The translations under genes and the position numbers were made by a program. Positions 16,849-26,721 of a stretch of 64,000 bases of DNA are shown here, piece after piece (positions within the stretch are counted from its first letter, which is position 1; each line of letters starts with the position of its first letter). The notes beneath the pieces were generated by a model. The model ran no database searches. It was given only the letters and a program-made list of their open reading frames with translations, and was not told the origin of the DNA. This DNA comes from an uncultured Veillonella sp. Lineage in GTDB: Bacteria > Bacillota > Negativicutes > Veillonellales > Veillonellaceae. The stretch is taken from NCBI GenBank assembly GCA_900549805.1, contig URPV01000001.1, positions 15,921 through 79,920 of the forward strand, written 5' to 3'.

Positions 16849-18369
16849 ATGATCTTAGATAGAATCGTAGCCTCCACCCGTCAGCGGGTGGCTAGAGAAA
16901 AGGCTGAAATCAGCCTGGAAGAGATTAAGGCGCAAGCCTTGGCTTTGCCAGTCGGCCCAGGATTTCCCTTTGAAGATGCCCTCCGTCAGCAGGACTTTAA
17001 TTTTATTTGTGAAGTGAAAAAAGCATCTCCTTCCAAGGGAATCATAGCAGAAGACTTTCCCTATTTGGCTATAGCTAAGGAATACGAAGAGGCTGGGGCA
17101 GCTGCTATTTCCTGCCTCACAGAACCGGAATTCTTCAAGGGAGACAAGAGATACCTCCAAGAAATCGCTCAGACGGTTTCCATTCCTGTCCTCCGTAAGG
17201 ACTTTATTATCGATGCCTATCAGATTTACCAGGCTAAGGTTTGGGGGGCTTCGGCAGTCCTCTTGATTTGTGCTTGTCTGGATGAAGACAGCTTGACCCG
17301 TTTCCGCCTCTTGGCTGAATCCTTGGGCCTATCGACCTTAGTAGAGGCCCATGATGAAGAAGAGGTCCGCATGGCCGTCCGGTCGGGTGCGCGCATCATA
17401 GGGGTCAATAATCGTAATCTTAAGGACTTCACGGTGGATGTGAACAATAGTATCCGCCTTCGTCAATTGGTGGATGACCAGGTGATTTTTGTCTCTGAAA
17501 GTGGTCTTACTACCCCCGAGGACATCCAAACCTTACGGGACCATAATATTCGGGTAGCCCTTATGGGGGAAAGCTTTATGCGGGCCCCTAACAAGGTGGA
17601 ACAGTTAGCCTACCTCTACGGGCCTTTAGGCTACCAACCTAAGGTCAAGATTTGTGGCATCTCCCAAGAGGAGACCCTTCCTGCTCTCCTAGAGGCCAAG
17701 CCTGATTATATGGGCTTAGTTTTTGCTCCTAGTAAGCGTCAAGTCAGTCTAGAGAAGGCTAAGTCCCTGGTGATTAAGCTCCGGACTTTGGAAGCGTTTC
17801 ACCATGGAAAGGGACAAGCTAGCTCGCAGGATGAGGAAGAGACTCTGAGCCTTAGTGGGAGACTAGGAGTGGCCGGTGTTTTCGTCAATGAATCGCTGGA
17901 GAACTTGTTAGAAATTGCTAAGGCAGTTCCCTTGGATGTCATTCAACTTCATGGTGATGAGGATGAAACTTTTATCCGAGACCTTAAGGAGGCCTTGCAT
18001 CAGACCTGTGAAGGAGACTCTACAGGGGCTGCTGTAAGGGGACCTATAGAGATTTGGAAGGCCGTGTCCGTGCAGGGGACTGAAGATACTGAAGCTTGGC
18101 TTCATTCAGCGGCGGATATGATCCTCTTTGACACCTACCACCAGGGGGAACGAGGAGGGACAGGGCAAGTCTTTGATTGGCAGGCCCTAGATGCCTTTGA
18201 TAGACCTTTTATCTTGGCCGGGGGACTCAGCCTAAAGAATATTGCCCGTGCCATTCGGACGGTTCGCCCTCATGGAATTGATATATCCTCTGGCTTAGAA
18301 ATAGAAGGCCATAAAGATAATGACAAGATAGGAGCTTTCAGCCACTTGCTAAAAGCCATCACTAGATAG
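16849..18369 (+). CDS. trpCF: fused indole-3-glycerol phosphate synthase / phosphoribosylanthranilate isomerase
   Basis: A 506-residue bifunctional protein. Residues about 1-258 are TrpC, with catalytic [26 protein letters not shown] and [10 protein letters not shown]. Residues about 263-506 are TrpF, beginning with KICGISQEE and showing [27 protein letters not shown] and LAGGLSLKN. It performs two consecutive steps, isomerisation and ring closure. The order TrpC-TrpF is that of enteric bacteria, although most Firmicutes keep two genes. A polar segment of about 20 residues (near 315-335) enlarges the TrpF part. Confidence 0.95.
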   Translation: MILDRIVASTRQRVAREKAEISLEEIKAQALALPVGPGFPFEDALRQQDFNFICEVKKASPSKGIIAEDFPYLAIAKEYEEAGAAAISCLTEPEFFKGDKRYLQEIAQTVSIPVLRKDFIIDAYQIYQAKVWGASAVLLICACLDEDSLTRFRLLAESLGLSTLVEAHDEEEVRMAVRSGARIIGVNNRNLKDFTVDVNNSIRLRQLVDDQVIFVSESGLTTPEDIQTLRDHNIRVALMGESFMRAPNKVEQLAYLYGPLGYQPKVKICGISQEETLPALLEAKPDYMGLVFAPSKRQVSLEKAKSLVIKLRTLEAFHHGKGQASSQDEEETLSLSGRLGVAGVFVNESLENLLEIAKAVPLDVIQLHGDEDETFIRDLKEALHQTCEGDSTGAAVRGPIEIWKAVSVQGTEDTEAWLHSAADMILFDTYHQGERGGTGQVFDWQALDAFDRPFILAGGLSLKNIARAIRTVRPHGIDISSGLEIEGHKDNDKIGAFSHLLKAITR

Positions 18370-18379
18370 GAGACATAGA

Positions 18380-19573
18380 ATGAGTGAAGAAAGACATGGC
18401 TATTTTGGTGCCTTTGGGGGCCAATTTATGCCGGAAACATTGATGAATGCAGTCATCGAATTAGAAGAAGCCTACAATAAGTACAAGGATGATCCTGAAT
18501 TTATCAAGGATGTGGAAGACCTCCACTGGAATTATACAGGTCGCCCGTCCCTTCTCTACTATGCTAAGCGCATGACAGAAGACTTGGGTGGTGCTAAAAT
18601 CTACCTCAAGCGGGAAGACCTCAACCACACGGGGTCTCATAAGCTTAATAATGTAATCGGCCAGATGCTGTTGGCTAAGCGCATGGGCAAGACTCGAGTT
18701 ATCGCTGAAACCGGGGCTGGCCAACATGGTGTGGCCACCGCTACCATAGCGGCCCTCATGGGGATGGAGTGTGAAGTCTTCATGGGCCAGGAGGATTGCG
18801 AACGGCAAGCCCTTAACGTATATCGTATGGAACTCTTGGGGGCCAAGGTTCATCCTGTTACTTCAGGTACGGGGACCTTGAAGGATGCCGTATCCGAGGC
18901 TATGCGGGAGTGGACCAACCGCATGGATGATACCCACTATGTTTTGGGGTCCGTTATGGGCGCTCATCCTTTCCCAACTATCGTACGGGACTTCCAATCC
19001 ATTATCTCTCGAGAAGCACGTGAGCAAATCCTTGCTGCTGAAGGCAAGTTGCCAAGTGCTGTTATGGCTTGCGTAGGGGGCGGTTCTAACGCCATTGGCA
19101 TGTTCTATCACTTTATCCCTGACCAAGGGGTTCGACTCATCGGCTGCGAAGCGGCTGGTCGTGGTGTTGATACAGACCAAAATGCGGCTACTATGGCTAA
19201 TGGTACGGTGGGTATCTTCCACGGTATGAAGTCCTATTTCTGCCAAGATCAAGATGGGCAGATTGCACCGGTGTATTCCATCTCTGCTGGCTTGGACTAC
19301 CCTGGCATTGGGCCTGAACACGCCAACTTGAGAGATAGTGGCCGGGCTGAGTACGTACCGGTAACGGACGACGAGGCTGTAGATGCCTTTGAATACTTGT
19401 CCCGCCTAGAAGGGATTATTCCTGCTATTGAAAGTGCTCATGCGGTAGCTCATGCCCGCAAGATTGCACCGGCTATGAGTAAGGACGACATCATCATCAT
19501 TTGTTTATCTGGTCGTGGCGATAAGGACGTAGCGGCTATGGCTAAGTATAGAGGGGTAGAAATCCATGAGTAA
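18380..19573 (+). CDS. trpB: tryptophan synthase beta chain
   Basis: A 397-residue PLP enzyme that condenses indole and serine. The PLP lysine is in [11 protein letters not shown], with [14 protein letters not shown], the phosphate loop [10 protein letters not shown], and [13 protein letters not shown]. Its length is that of the TrpB1 type that partners TrpA. Its end overlaps the trpA start by 8 bases, consistent with equimolar synthesis of the alpha2-beta2 complex. Confidence 0.97.
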   Translation: MSEERHGYFGAFGGQFMPETLMNAVIELEEAYNKYKDDPEFIKDVEDLHWNYTGRPSLLYYAKRMTEDLGGAKIYLKREDLNHTGSHKLNNVIGQMLLAKRMGKTRVIAETGAGQHGVATATIAALMGMECEVFMGQEDCERQALNVYRMELLGAKVHPVTSGTGTLKDAVSEAMREWTNRMDDTHYVLGSVMGAHPFPTIVRDFQSIISREAREQILAAEGKLPSAVMACVGGGSNAIGMFYHFIPDQGVRLIGCEAAGRGVDTDQNAATMANGTVGIFHGMKSYFCQDQDGQIAPVYSISAGLDYPGIGPEHANLRDSGRAEYVPVTDDEAVDAFEYLSRLEGIIPAIESAHAVAHARKIAPAMSKDDIIIICLSGRGDKDVAAMAKYRGVEIHE

Positions 19574-20351
19574 GATTCAAGATGCATTTAAGGGGGGGAA
19601 GGCTTTCATTCCATTTATCTCTGCCGGCGATCACGGTATTGAGACTACGGAACGTTACATCCGGATTATGGCTAAGGCAGGGGCGGATATGATCGAAATC
19701 GGTATTCCTTTCTCCGATCCGACGGCGGAAGGCCCTGTTATTCAAGAAGCTAGCAGCCGGGCCCTTTCTACAGGGGTTAAGATTGACGATATTTTCGCCA
19801 TGGTGGATCGTTTGCGGACTGGCCAAGATGCTTTGACCCTTCCTTTAGTCTTTATGACCTATCTCAATCCTATCTATGTGTATGGGCGGGAAAAGTTCCT
19901 TAGCCGCTGCCAAGAGGTCAATATTTCTGGCCTCATCATTCCGGACATGCCTTTTGAAGAAAAGGGCGAACTCCAAGGTTATGCCAAGGAACACGGAGTG
20001 GATATCGTATCACTTATTGCACCAACTTCAGAAAACCGTATCGGCATGATTGCTAAAGAGGCGCAAGGCTTTATTTATTGCGTATCTTCTTTGGGCGTAA
20101 CAGGTGTGCGCAGTGAAATTAAAACCGATATTAAATCTATTGTAGATACTATCCGCAAATATACGGATATCCCTGTAGCTGTAGGCTTTGGCATCTCCAC
20201 ACCAGACCAAGCAGCAGCTATGGCCAAGGTGTCCGATGGGGCTATCGTAGGGTCTGCTATCGTTAAATTGGTAGCCCAGTATGGAGACCAAGCTGACCAA
20301 GCCCTCTTCGACTATGTTCAGTCTATGAAAGAAGCAGTCATCAAGGCATGA
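19566..20351 (+). CDS. trpA: tryptophan synthase alpha chain
   Basis: A 261-residue TIM-barrel lyase that releases indole from indole-3-glycerol phosphate. Catalytic Glu and Asp are visible in [20 protein letters not shown]. The phosphate-binding turns read [11 protein letters not shown] and [10 protein letters not shown], and [10 protein letters not shown] is the loop 6 region. It is the last gene of the trp operon. No convincing intrinsic terminator follows before the ileS promoter at 20433. Confidence 0.96.
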   Translation: MSKIQDAFKGGKAFIPFISAGDHGIETTERYIRIMAKAGADMIEIGIPFSDPTAEGPVIQEASSRALSTGVKIDDIFAMVDRLRTGQDALTLPLVFMTYLNPIYVYGREKFLSRCQEVNISGLIIPDMPFEEKGELQGYAKEHGVDIVSLIAPTSENRIGMIAKEAQGFIYCVSSLGVTGVRSEIKTDIKSIVDTIRKYTDIPVAVGFGISTPDQAAAMAKVSDGAIVGSAIVKLVAQYGDQADQALFDYVQSMKEAVIKA

Positions 20352-20432
20352 CTGTAGGAAGAGTGCATTATGTCTAATTTTGAAGACCGCAGTCCTAGGC
20401 CATAGTCTAACTAGTTGCCTATTAGGCTACTG

Positions 20433-20460
20433 TTGACAGGGCCTTAAGGACTGCTATAAT
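20433..20460 (+). promoter_or_regulatory. ileS promoter
   Basis: TTGACA (20433-20438) and TATAAT (20455-20460) with a 16-base spacer, and TGC immediately before the -10. Both hexamers are perfect consensus. Confidence 0.88.
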
Positions 20461-20467
20461 GGTAGTG

Positions 20468-20702
20468 TTATAGATAAAAGCGATGATGAAGACGGCAACA
20501 TTCAACAAACCTTCAGAGAGCGAGCCAGCTGCTGTGAGGCTCGTAGGTGGGGATGGAGCGGATCACTTTTGAGCTCGGGCAACCGCGGCTAGCCCCGTTA
20601 TAGGCATAAGAGGCTGAGTCCTTATACGATTACTAGAGACTCAGTCAGTAGGGTGGTACCACGGACATAACGTTCGTCCCTTCGGGGACGGGCGCTTTTT
20701 TT
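20468..20702 (+). ncRNA. T-box leader (tRNA-Ile sensing) of ileS
   Basis: Stem I landmarks are CAGAGAGCGAGCC and GCTGTGAGGCTCG. A candidate specifier ATC at 20562-20564 is followed by A and CTTTTGAG, as in other synthetase T-boxes. The T-box motif AGGGTGGTACCACGG is at 20650-20664. The terminator arms GTTCGTCCC and GGGACGGGC (with wobbles) around TTCG run into T7 at 20694-20700. AUC is an isoleucine codon, matching ileS downstream. The leader start is estimated from the promoter. Confidence 0.94.
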
Positions 20703-20786
20703 ATGCTTGGCCGCCTTTTTGATAAGGTTAGACCCTCTGCAGACCTCTGTGGAGACCGTCATAGATTTTGAGTGAGGAGACAGATT

Positions 20787-23630
20787 ATGGATTACGGTAA
20801 AACATTACACCTGCCAGAAACCGAATTCCCTATGCGAGGCAATTTGCCTAAGCGGGAACCAGAATTTATCAAGTTCTGGGAAGACAATGATATTTATAAG
20901 AAACGCTTAGCCTTACGCCAAGGAGGTAAGCAATTTATCTTGCATGATGGCCCTCCTTACGCAAACGGGAACTTGCATATGGGTCATGCCCTTAACAAAA
21001 CTCTTAAGGACATCATCATGAAGTACAAGACTATGCAAGGTTTCTACACTCGTTACATCCCAGGCTGGGATACCCATGGTCTGCCAATTGAACATGCGGT
21101 TATCAAGGAAACAGGCCTCAATCGCCATGAAATGTCTCCTTTAGACCTTCGTAAAAAGTGTCATGATTATGCCCTTCAACAAGTGGATAAGCAAAAGAAA
21201 GACTTTATCCGCTTTGGTGTTTTGGGTGAATGGGACCGCCCTTACTTGACCTTGCGTCCTGAATTTGAAGTTAAGCAAATTGGCATTTTCGGAGAAATGG
21301 CTAAACGGGGCCATATCTATAAGGGGCTTAAAACCGTTTACTGGTGTACTCACTGTGAAACAGCCTTGGCTGAAGCAGAGATTGAATACGCTGATAAAAA
21401 ATCCTTCTCCATTTATGTTAAATTCCCTTACGTAGCTGAAAAGAAGGTTACCCTACCAGCTGGTGTAGATCCTAAGAAGGCTTATGCCGTTATTTGGACA
21501 ACCACCCCTTGGACCATGCCAGCTAACGTGGCTATTTCCGTCAATCCTACATTGGAATACTCTTGGGTACAAGTGGGGGAAGAATACTACCTCATGGCTA
21601 CTGAACTGGTGGACTCCGCCTTGAAGGATGCCAAGGTAGAAGATTATAAGATCCTCAACACCTTCCCTGGGACAGATTTAGAATTGGCTGAATTCAAACA
21701 TCCATTTATCGAACGGTCCTCCTTCATCCTTTTGGGCGACCACGTAACCTTAGATGCCGGTACTGGCTGTGTACACACAGCTCCTGCCCACGGCGTAGAA
21801 GACTTTGATGTGGTGGCTAAATACAAGAACGAAGGCAAGATTGATTTGCCGATCGTATCCTTGGTAGACCCACAAGGTAAGTACACATCGGAAGTGGACC
21901 AAGGGCGTTATGGGGATACAGAAGTTCCATTGACTGGCGTAGAAATTCATGATGCAGAAGTACCCGTTATCAAGATTTTGGCCCATAATGAAAATCTTTT
22001 AGCAAAGGGGTCTTTGCATCACCAATACGCTCACTGCTGGCGCTGTAAAAATCCTATTATCAACCGGGCTACAGAACAATGGTTTGCCTCCGTTGATGGC
22101 TTCCGCCAAGAAGCCTTGGATGCTATCGATAAGCAAGTTCAATGGATTCCAGCTTGGGGGCATGACCGCATCTACAACATGGTACGAGACCGCGGTGACT
22201 GGTGCATCTCCCGGCAACGGGCTTGGGGCGTGCCAATCCCTGTTTACTATTGCGAAAAATGCGGCCACTACGAAATCAATGATGATACAATTCAAGCCCT
22301 TCAAGCTTGGGTGGCTAAAGAGGGATCTAATGCATGGTGGGCACACTCTGCAGAGGAACTTCTCCCAGCTGGGTATAAGTGCTCTCAATGTGGGCATGAT
22401 CATTTCCGCAAGGAAACGGATATCATGGATGTGTGGTTCGATTCTGGTTCTTCTTGGGCTGGTGTTTTGGAAGTCAACGATCTTCCTGTACCAACAGCTA
22501 TGTACTTGGAAGGGTCTGACCAACATCGTGGTTGGTTTAACTCCTCCTTGCTCACTTGTGTGGCAACCACAGGTAAGGCGCCATACAATTCTGTCTTGAC
22601 TCATGGCTTCGTAGTGGATGGGGAAGGCCGTAAAATGTCTAAGTCCGTTGGTAATACGGTAGCTCCATCTGATATCATCGATGTTTATGGCGCTGATGTT
22701 ATGCGGCTTTGGGTATCCTCGGCAGACTATCAAGGTGATGTACGTCTCTCCAAGGACATCATCAAACAATTGTCCGATGTATACCGTAAGATTCGTAATA
22801 CCTTCCGATTCCTCTTGGGTAACTTGGATGACTTCAATCCAAATACCGATAAGGTGCCTTATAAGGACCTAGAAGAAATTGATAAGTGGGCCCTCCTCCG
22901 TCTGGAAGAAGTGCGGACTAAGGTTACAGAAGCTTACGAAAACTATGAATTCCATGTACTCTACCATGCTATTCATAATTTCTGCACGGTAGACTTATCC
23001 TCCATCTACTTGGATATCTTGAAGGATACTATGTATGCAGAAATCGCTACAGCTCCTGCTCGTCGATCTGCCCAAACCGCTATCTATGAAATCGTCAAGA
23101 CCCTTATGGCTATGGTGACACCGGTTCTCTCCTTTACAGCAGAAGAAGTCTACCAATTCTTGCCAAAAGAAGAAGGAATGCCTGAATCTGTTATGCTTCT
23201 GGATTGGCCACAAGCTAAACCGGAATATGTGGATAAAGATCTTAAGGATAAGTGGGATGCCCTCTTAGTCCTTCGCAGCGAATTGACTAAGGCTCTTGAA
23301 TTGGCTCGTCAAAATAAGGTCATCGGCCATCCTTTGGATGCAGCTGTCACCGTATATGCTAATGGCGAGGCTTACAAGACCTTATCTGCTTTGGGGCAAG
23401 ACGGCTTGGCTAAACTCCTCATTGTATCGGAAGCGGCTGTAGTAGAAGGTAAGGACAAGGCTCCTGCTGCTGCCTCCTTCTCTGAAGAAGTGGATATCGC
23501 TACCCATGTTGTGGCATCGCCATTGGAAAAATGTGAACGCTGCTGGATTCACAAGGCTGATGTAGGTGTTGATGCGGATCATCCAACCCTCTGCGGACGC
23601 TGCGCGACTGTTGTAAAAGCAAGTTGCTAA
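20787..23630 (+). CDS. ileS: isoleucyl-tRNA synthetase
   Basis: A 947-residue class I synthetase. The HIGH signature appears as GNLHMGH near residue 63 and KMSKS near residue 615. The editing domain contains TWTTTPWTMPANVA-like and DAGTGCVHTAPAHG sequences. A C-terminal zinc finger reads CERCW followed by CGRC (near residues 915-940). It is the bacterial type with the C-terminal zinc site. The ATG at 20787 follows GAGGAG; an in-frame GTG at 20772 overlaps that site. Expression should respond to uncharged tRNA-Ile through the T-box. Confidence 0.97.
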   Translation: MDYGKTLHLPETEFPMRGNLPKREPEFIKFWEDNDIYKKRLALRQGGKQFILHDGPPYANGNLHMGHALNKTLKDIIMKYKTMQGFYTRYIPGWDTHGLPIEHAVIKETGLNRHEMSPLDLRKKCHDYALQQVDKQKKDFIRFGVLGEWDRPYLTLRPEFEVKQIGIFGEMAKRGHIYKGLKTVYWCTHCETALAEAEIEYADKKSFSIYVKFPYVAEKKVTLPAGVDPKKAYAVIWTTTPWTMPANVAISVNPTLEYSWVQVGEEYYLMATELVDSALKDAKVEDYKILNTFPGTDLELAEFKHPFIERSSFILLGDHVTLDAGTGCVHTAPAHGVEDFDVVAKYKNEGKIDLPIVSLVDPQGKYTSEVDQGRYGDTEVPLTGVEIHDAEVPVIKILAHNENLLAKGSLHHQYAHCWRCKNPIINRATEQWFASVDGFRQEALDAIDKQVQWIPAWGHDRIYNMVRDRGDWCISRQRAWGVPIPVYYCEKCGHYEINDDTIQALQAWVAKEGSNAWWAHSAEELLPAGYKCSQCGHDHFRKETDIMDVWFDSGSSWAGVLEVNDLPVPTAMYLEGSDQHRGWFNSSLLTCVATTGKAPYNSVLTHGFVVDGEGRKMSKSVGNTVAPSDIIDVYGADVMRLWVSSADYQGDVRLSKDIIKQLSDVYRKIRNTFRFLLGNLDDFNPNTDKVPYKDLEEIDKWALLRLEEVRTKVTEAYENYEFHVLYHAIHNFCTVDLSSIYLDILKDTMYAEIATAPARRSAQTAIYEIVKTLMAMVTPVLSFTAEEVYQFLPKEEGMPESVMLLDWPQAKPEYVDKDLKDKWDALLVLRSELTKALELARQNKVIGHPLDAAVTVYANGEAYKTLSALGQDGLAKLLIVSEAAVVEGKDKAPAAASFSEEVDIATHVVASPLEKCERCWIHKADVGVDADHPTLCGRCATVVKASC

Positions 23631-23732
23631 TGTGCCTCTTGCGGATTTTTCTGAAAGGCGTATAGTGGAAGTATACTATTTTGAAAGAGGCTATCTTAGA
23701 TGGCCTCTTTCATCTATAGAGGAGGTTCTCTT

Positions 23733-24821
23733 ATGAAATCTATGAGCATGGCTAATTACTCCTATGGGGAGGATTGTTTTAAGGATATTCCACGGGTTAT
23801 GAAGACCTATTCCGTATCATCCGCTGTTTTGTTGGGCGGGGAACGGGCCCTAGGGTCCTGTGCTGATGAGTTGACACAGGCTTTAGAAGAGGCTGGCGTC
23901 AAGGTGACAGGTCGCTTTGTATATGGTAAGAATTCTACCCAAAGTAATATCGACAAGTGGGCGGCCCATCCTGATGTACAGGCTGCAGATGTCATCTTTG
24001 GTATCGGTGGCGGTCGGGCCTTGGATACGGCTAAAATGGTTTCTTTGGCCTTGGGTAAACCTTGCTTCACGGTGCCAACCATCTGTTCTAACTGTTCCTC
24101 TGGCACAGCCATCACTGTAGTTTATAATGATGACGGATCCTTACTTCGCTATGGCTACCCGGAAGCACCTCTTCATATCTTTATCAACACCAAGGTCATT
24201 GCTAATGCACCGGTTGAGTATTTCTGGGCCGGCATCGGGGATGGTATCTCCAAAGCTCCTGAAGTAGACCATGCCAAGGATGCCTACTTGGCGGCAGGCC
24301 ATAGTTTATCCCATACGGCTGCCTTGGGTATAGCTATTTCGGAATCCTCTAAGGAGGCCTTCTATACTTATGGCAAGCAAGGTTTGGAAGATGTGAAAAA
24401 CCACATTCCTTCCAAGGCGGTAGAGGAAATTGCCCTAGATATTGTGGTCACTACTGGTTATGCGTCTAATTTGACTAACCAAAAGGACTTTTACTTTAAC
24501 TCCTGCCATGCGCATGCCTTCTACAACGCTACCACTCGTTTGCCAAGGGAGGGGGTCTTCCTCCACGGTCAAGTGGTCTCCTTCGGTGTCTTGGTCCTCC
24601 ATGCCTACTTTGAAGAAATGGATGAATTGAAACGGGTTATGGAATTCAACCATTCTATAGGTCTTCCTGTGACACTTGCTGAGATGAATTTGAAAGCTGA
24701 TCAAGTGCCGCAATTGGTAAAATGGGCTATGGATACTAATGAGTACCGCACGACCCCATTTGATCCTGACAAGTATGCGGCAGCTATATTGACCGTTGAC
24801 CGTTTAGGCCGGGCCCTATAA
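23733..24821 (+). CDS. iron-containing alcohol dehydrogenase family protein (glycerol-dehydrogenase-like)
   Basis: A 362-residue dehydrogenase-fold protein of the GldA/iron-ADH superfamily. The dinucleotide loop reads GIGGGRALDTAK, followed by CFTVPTICSNCSSGTAI. Metal ligands would be the Asp in AGIGDGISKAPEVDHA and the two His in the SCHAHAFYNATTRLPREGVFLHG region. The exact substrate is unknown; the subgroup is often labelled oxidoreductase or glycerol dehydrogenase. The ATG at 23733 follows AGAGGAGGTTCTCTT. A palindrome (23682-23712) sits just before it but has no T-run. Confidence 0.8.
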   Translation: MKSMSMANYSYGEDCFKDIPRVMKTYSVSSAVLLGGERALGSCADELTQALEEAGVKVTGRFVYGKNSTQSNIDKWAAHPDVQAADVIFGIGGGRALDTAKMVSLALGKPCFTVPTICSNCSSGTAITVVYNDDGSLLRYGYPEAPLHIFINTKVIANAPVEYFWAGIGDGISKAPEVDHAKDAYLAAGHSLSHTAALGIAISESSKEAFYTYGKQGLEDVKNHIPSKAVEEIALDIVVTTGYASNLTNQKDFYFNSCHAHAFYNATTRLPREGVFLHGQVVSFGVLVLHAYFEEMDELKRVMEFNHSIGLPVTLAEMNLKADQVPQLVKWAMDTNEYRTTPFDPDKYAAAILTVDRLGRAL

Positions 24822-24844
24822 GAAACTGTATAAGGAGTTATAAG

Positions 24845-24887
24845 CAAGGACGCCCCTGTCATTCAAGGGGCGTCCTTGTGGTATAAT
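24845..24887 (+). promoter_or_regulatory. GC-rich hairpin abutting a -10 promoter element
   Basis: The perfect 12-base arms CAAGGACGCCCC (24845-24856) and GGGGCGTCCTTG (24867-24878) are followed by TGGTATAATGGG, whose TATAAT is at 24882-24887. The hairpin follows the dehydrogenase stop by 24 bases but lacks a T-run. It may be a weak terminator whose DNA also forms the -35/spacer region of the next promoter. Confidence 0.5.
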
Positions 24888-24946
24888 GGGCAGGAGTATG
24901 AATCGTGAAAAGGGCTTGTAAGATTTATATCAAGGGAGGATATACC

Positions 24947-25738
24947 ATGAAAGCAGTGTACAAAATTACATCCTTAGCTGTGGCGGCTCTTATAGCTGTA
25001 GGCCTTGGCACCAGTGCTGTACAAGCGGCGGGGGGCAAGCACATGGTCATGCAGGTAAGCCAAGTCAATGTAGACCCAACTAAGGAAGCGGTATACAACT
25101 ATTACGGCCAAAAGGTAGCCAAGAAGTCCGTGAAAAACTTAGAGGGCACATTGGCCGTCTATAAGTCTGTTAATGAAATGACTCCTACTGAGAACACGAC
25201 TGTGGAAGTTTTTCAAGATCCAGGGGCTATCAAGGCCTACAATAAGTCCAAGGACATGCGCGATTTCCAAAAGGCTATGACCATTGGCGTTACCACTGAG
25301 TCCAGCCAAGGAGGGACTCCTTTCTATGCTAAGGAAATTCAGGTGCCCCTCTATACCATGGGGATTGCTGACACTAAAATCCTATCCTTGGAAACCTATG
25401 TAGTAGGACAAGGACAAGTGGCTAAGGTTAAGGGAAGCCTCTTGCAAGCAGAAGTTAAGGGGCTGTCTAGTAATGGGCAAGCTACACAGACTATTGCTAG
25501 CCAGGCTGGTCTCTATGCCACCTATATGGCCACTATGAATGAGGCCCCTAATACCATTACGGTAGCCCGGGTCTTCGTCAATCAATCCGCCTATAATGCC
25601 TACGTAAATAGCCCTGCTCGAGCAGCCTTACAAGAGCTTATTAATCCTCTAATCATCAGTCAAAGGGGGCAGGCTAGTCGCTTGCGAGTTTCCTATGATA
25701 AGGGTGGATTGGACTACCAAGAGTCGCTTAAAAAATAG
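24947..25738 (+). CDS. exported protein with probable tandem ABM-like domains
   Basis: A 263-residue protein with a signal peptide (hydrophobic core near 8-22, probable cleavage after AVQA). The first half, with HMVMQVSQVNVDP, SLxxYK-like LAVYKSVN and FQDPGAIKAYNKSKDMRDF, looks like an antibiotic-biosynthesis-monooxygenase (dimeric alpha/beta barrel) domain. The second half repeats the pattern (GLYATYMATMNEAP, VFVNQSAYNAYVNSPA). ABM proteins include quinol and heme-cleaving oxygenases, but no catalytic residue can be assigned here. The ATG at 24947 follows AAGGGAGGATATACC. Family call is moderate. Confidence 0.6.
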   Translation: MKAVYKITSLAVAALIAVGLGTSAVQAAGGKHMVMQVSQVNVDPTKEAVYNYYGQKVAKKSVKNLEGTLAVYKSVNEMTPTENTTVEVFQDPGAIKAYNKSKDMRDFQKAMTIGVTTESSQGGTPFYAKEIQVPLYTMGIADTKILSLETYVVGQGQVAKVKGSLLQAEVKGLSSNGQATQTIASQAGLYATYMATMNEAPNTITVARVFVNQSAYNAYVNSPARAALQELINPLIISQRGQASRLRVSYDKGGLDYQESLKK

Positions 25739-25759
25739 GAATATATTCTTTGGAGCTTT

Positions 25760-26611
25760 ATGAAACTATCTATAAGAAGACCTATACAGTTTGTAGCCAC
25801 TGATGTGGATGGTACCTTAGTGGGTCCTGATAAAACTGTCAGTCCCGCTGCTAAAGGAGCTATTAATAGGGCCATCGATAGGGGGATTAAGGTGGCTATT
25901 GCTTCTGGCCGGGCCTATGATGAGATGTTTGAAATCTTTGAAAAACTCCCTCGGGTTCGATACTTTATCTGTACTAATGGGGCGGTGGTGATGGACCGGA
26001 AAACCGGGGAATGCCTTTATCATGAGTGCTTTGATAAGGACTTGGCACTAGAAATTCTTACTCGCCTCATGGCCTATGATGTGTATGTAGAGGCCTATAT
26101 GGGCCACCAAGTCTTTGGCCAAATACAGCCAGAAGATCGCCTACCTTACTTCTTTAACGATCAGGTAAGAGGCCTTATTTTGGCCTCTCGGACTATGATC
26201 GGGGACCTTTATTCCCATGTGAAAGCCGCCCCTCAAGGGCCAGAGAAAATTCAGATTTTCTATGGAGACCCAGCCATGGAAACTCGGATTTTGGCTGATT
26301 TTAAAGACCATCCGGGCTTTGATGTCCTCCAGTCTAGTGAGGGAAACTTGGAGTTCGTCATGTTGCAAAATACCAAGGGAACAGCTGTTAAGGCTCTAGC
26401 CGATCGATGGGGACTTTCACCCGATCAGGTTATGACCATAGGTGACAGCCACAATGATATGTCCATGCTATCCTATGCAGGTGTTTCCGTGGCTATGGGT
26501 AATGCAGACCAGGTCGTTAAAGATCTGGCCAAGTACCAAACTGATAGCAATGAAGAAGATGGATTTGCCAGGGCCTTAGAGGCTGTACTTGCGGCTAATG
26601 AAAAATGGTAA
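25760..26611 (+). CDS. Cof-type HAD-IIB phosphatase
   Basis: A 283-residue haloacid-dehalogenase phosphatase with a C2B cap. Motif I is FVATDVDGTLVGPD, motif II IASGRAYD, motif III the Lys in NTKGTAVKAL, and motif IV GDSHNDMSML. These give the Cof/YbiV/YidA class that dephosphorylates sugar phosphates, FMN or pyridoxal phosphate. The substrate is not predictable. The gene follows the exported ABM-like gene by 21 bases, probably on one transcript. Confidence 0.9.
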   Translation: MKLSIRRPIQFVATDVDGTLVGPDKTVSPAAKGAINRAIDRGIKVAIASGRAYDEMFEIFEKLPRVRYFICTNGAVVMDRKTGECLYHECFDKDLALEILTRLMAYDVYVEAYMGHQVFGQIQPEDRLPYFFNDQVRGLILASRTMIGDLYSHVKAAPQGPEKIQIFYGDPAMETRILADFKDHPGFDVLQSSEGNLEFVMLQNTKGTAVKALADRWGLSPDQVMTIGDSHNDMSMLSYAGVSVAMGNADQVVKDLAKYQTDSNEEDGFARALEAVLAANEKW

Positions 26612-26629
26612 TCATGAAGGCGGTCTTTT

Positions 26630-26656
26630 TTGACCGATGGAATAGTATGCTATAAT
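26630..26656 (+). promoter_or_regulatory. guaA promoter
   Basis: TATAAT at 26651-26656 is preceded by TGC (extended -10). TTTGAC/TTGACC starts at 26629-26630 with a 15-16 base spacer. The -35 lies in a short palindrome CGGTC-T6-GACCG. Confidence 0.65.
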
Positions 26657-26721
26657 AAATAGTAAACTCTCTAGAGTAATCCTAAGAACCTATATTCCGA
26701 TTCTGTGGAGGATATGCGCGA

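Noticed and set aside
23682..23712. Hairpin GAAAGAGGC/GCCTCTTTC as ileS terminator
   Set aside because: The arms are perfect but TCTATAG follows instead of a T-run, so it is not called an intrinsic terminator.
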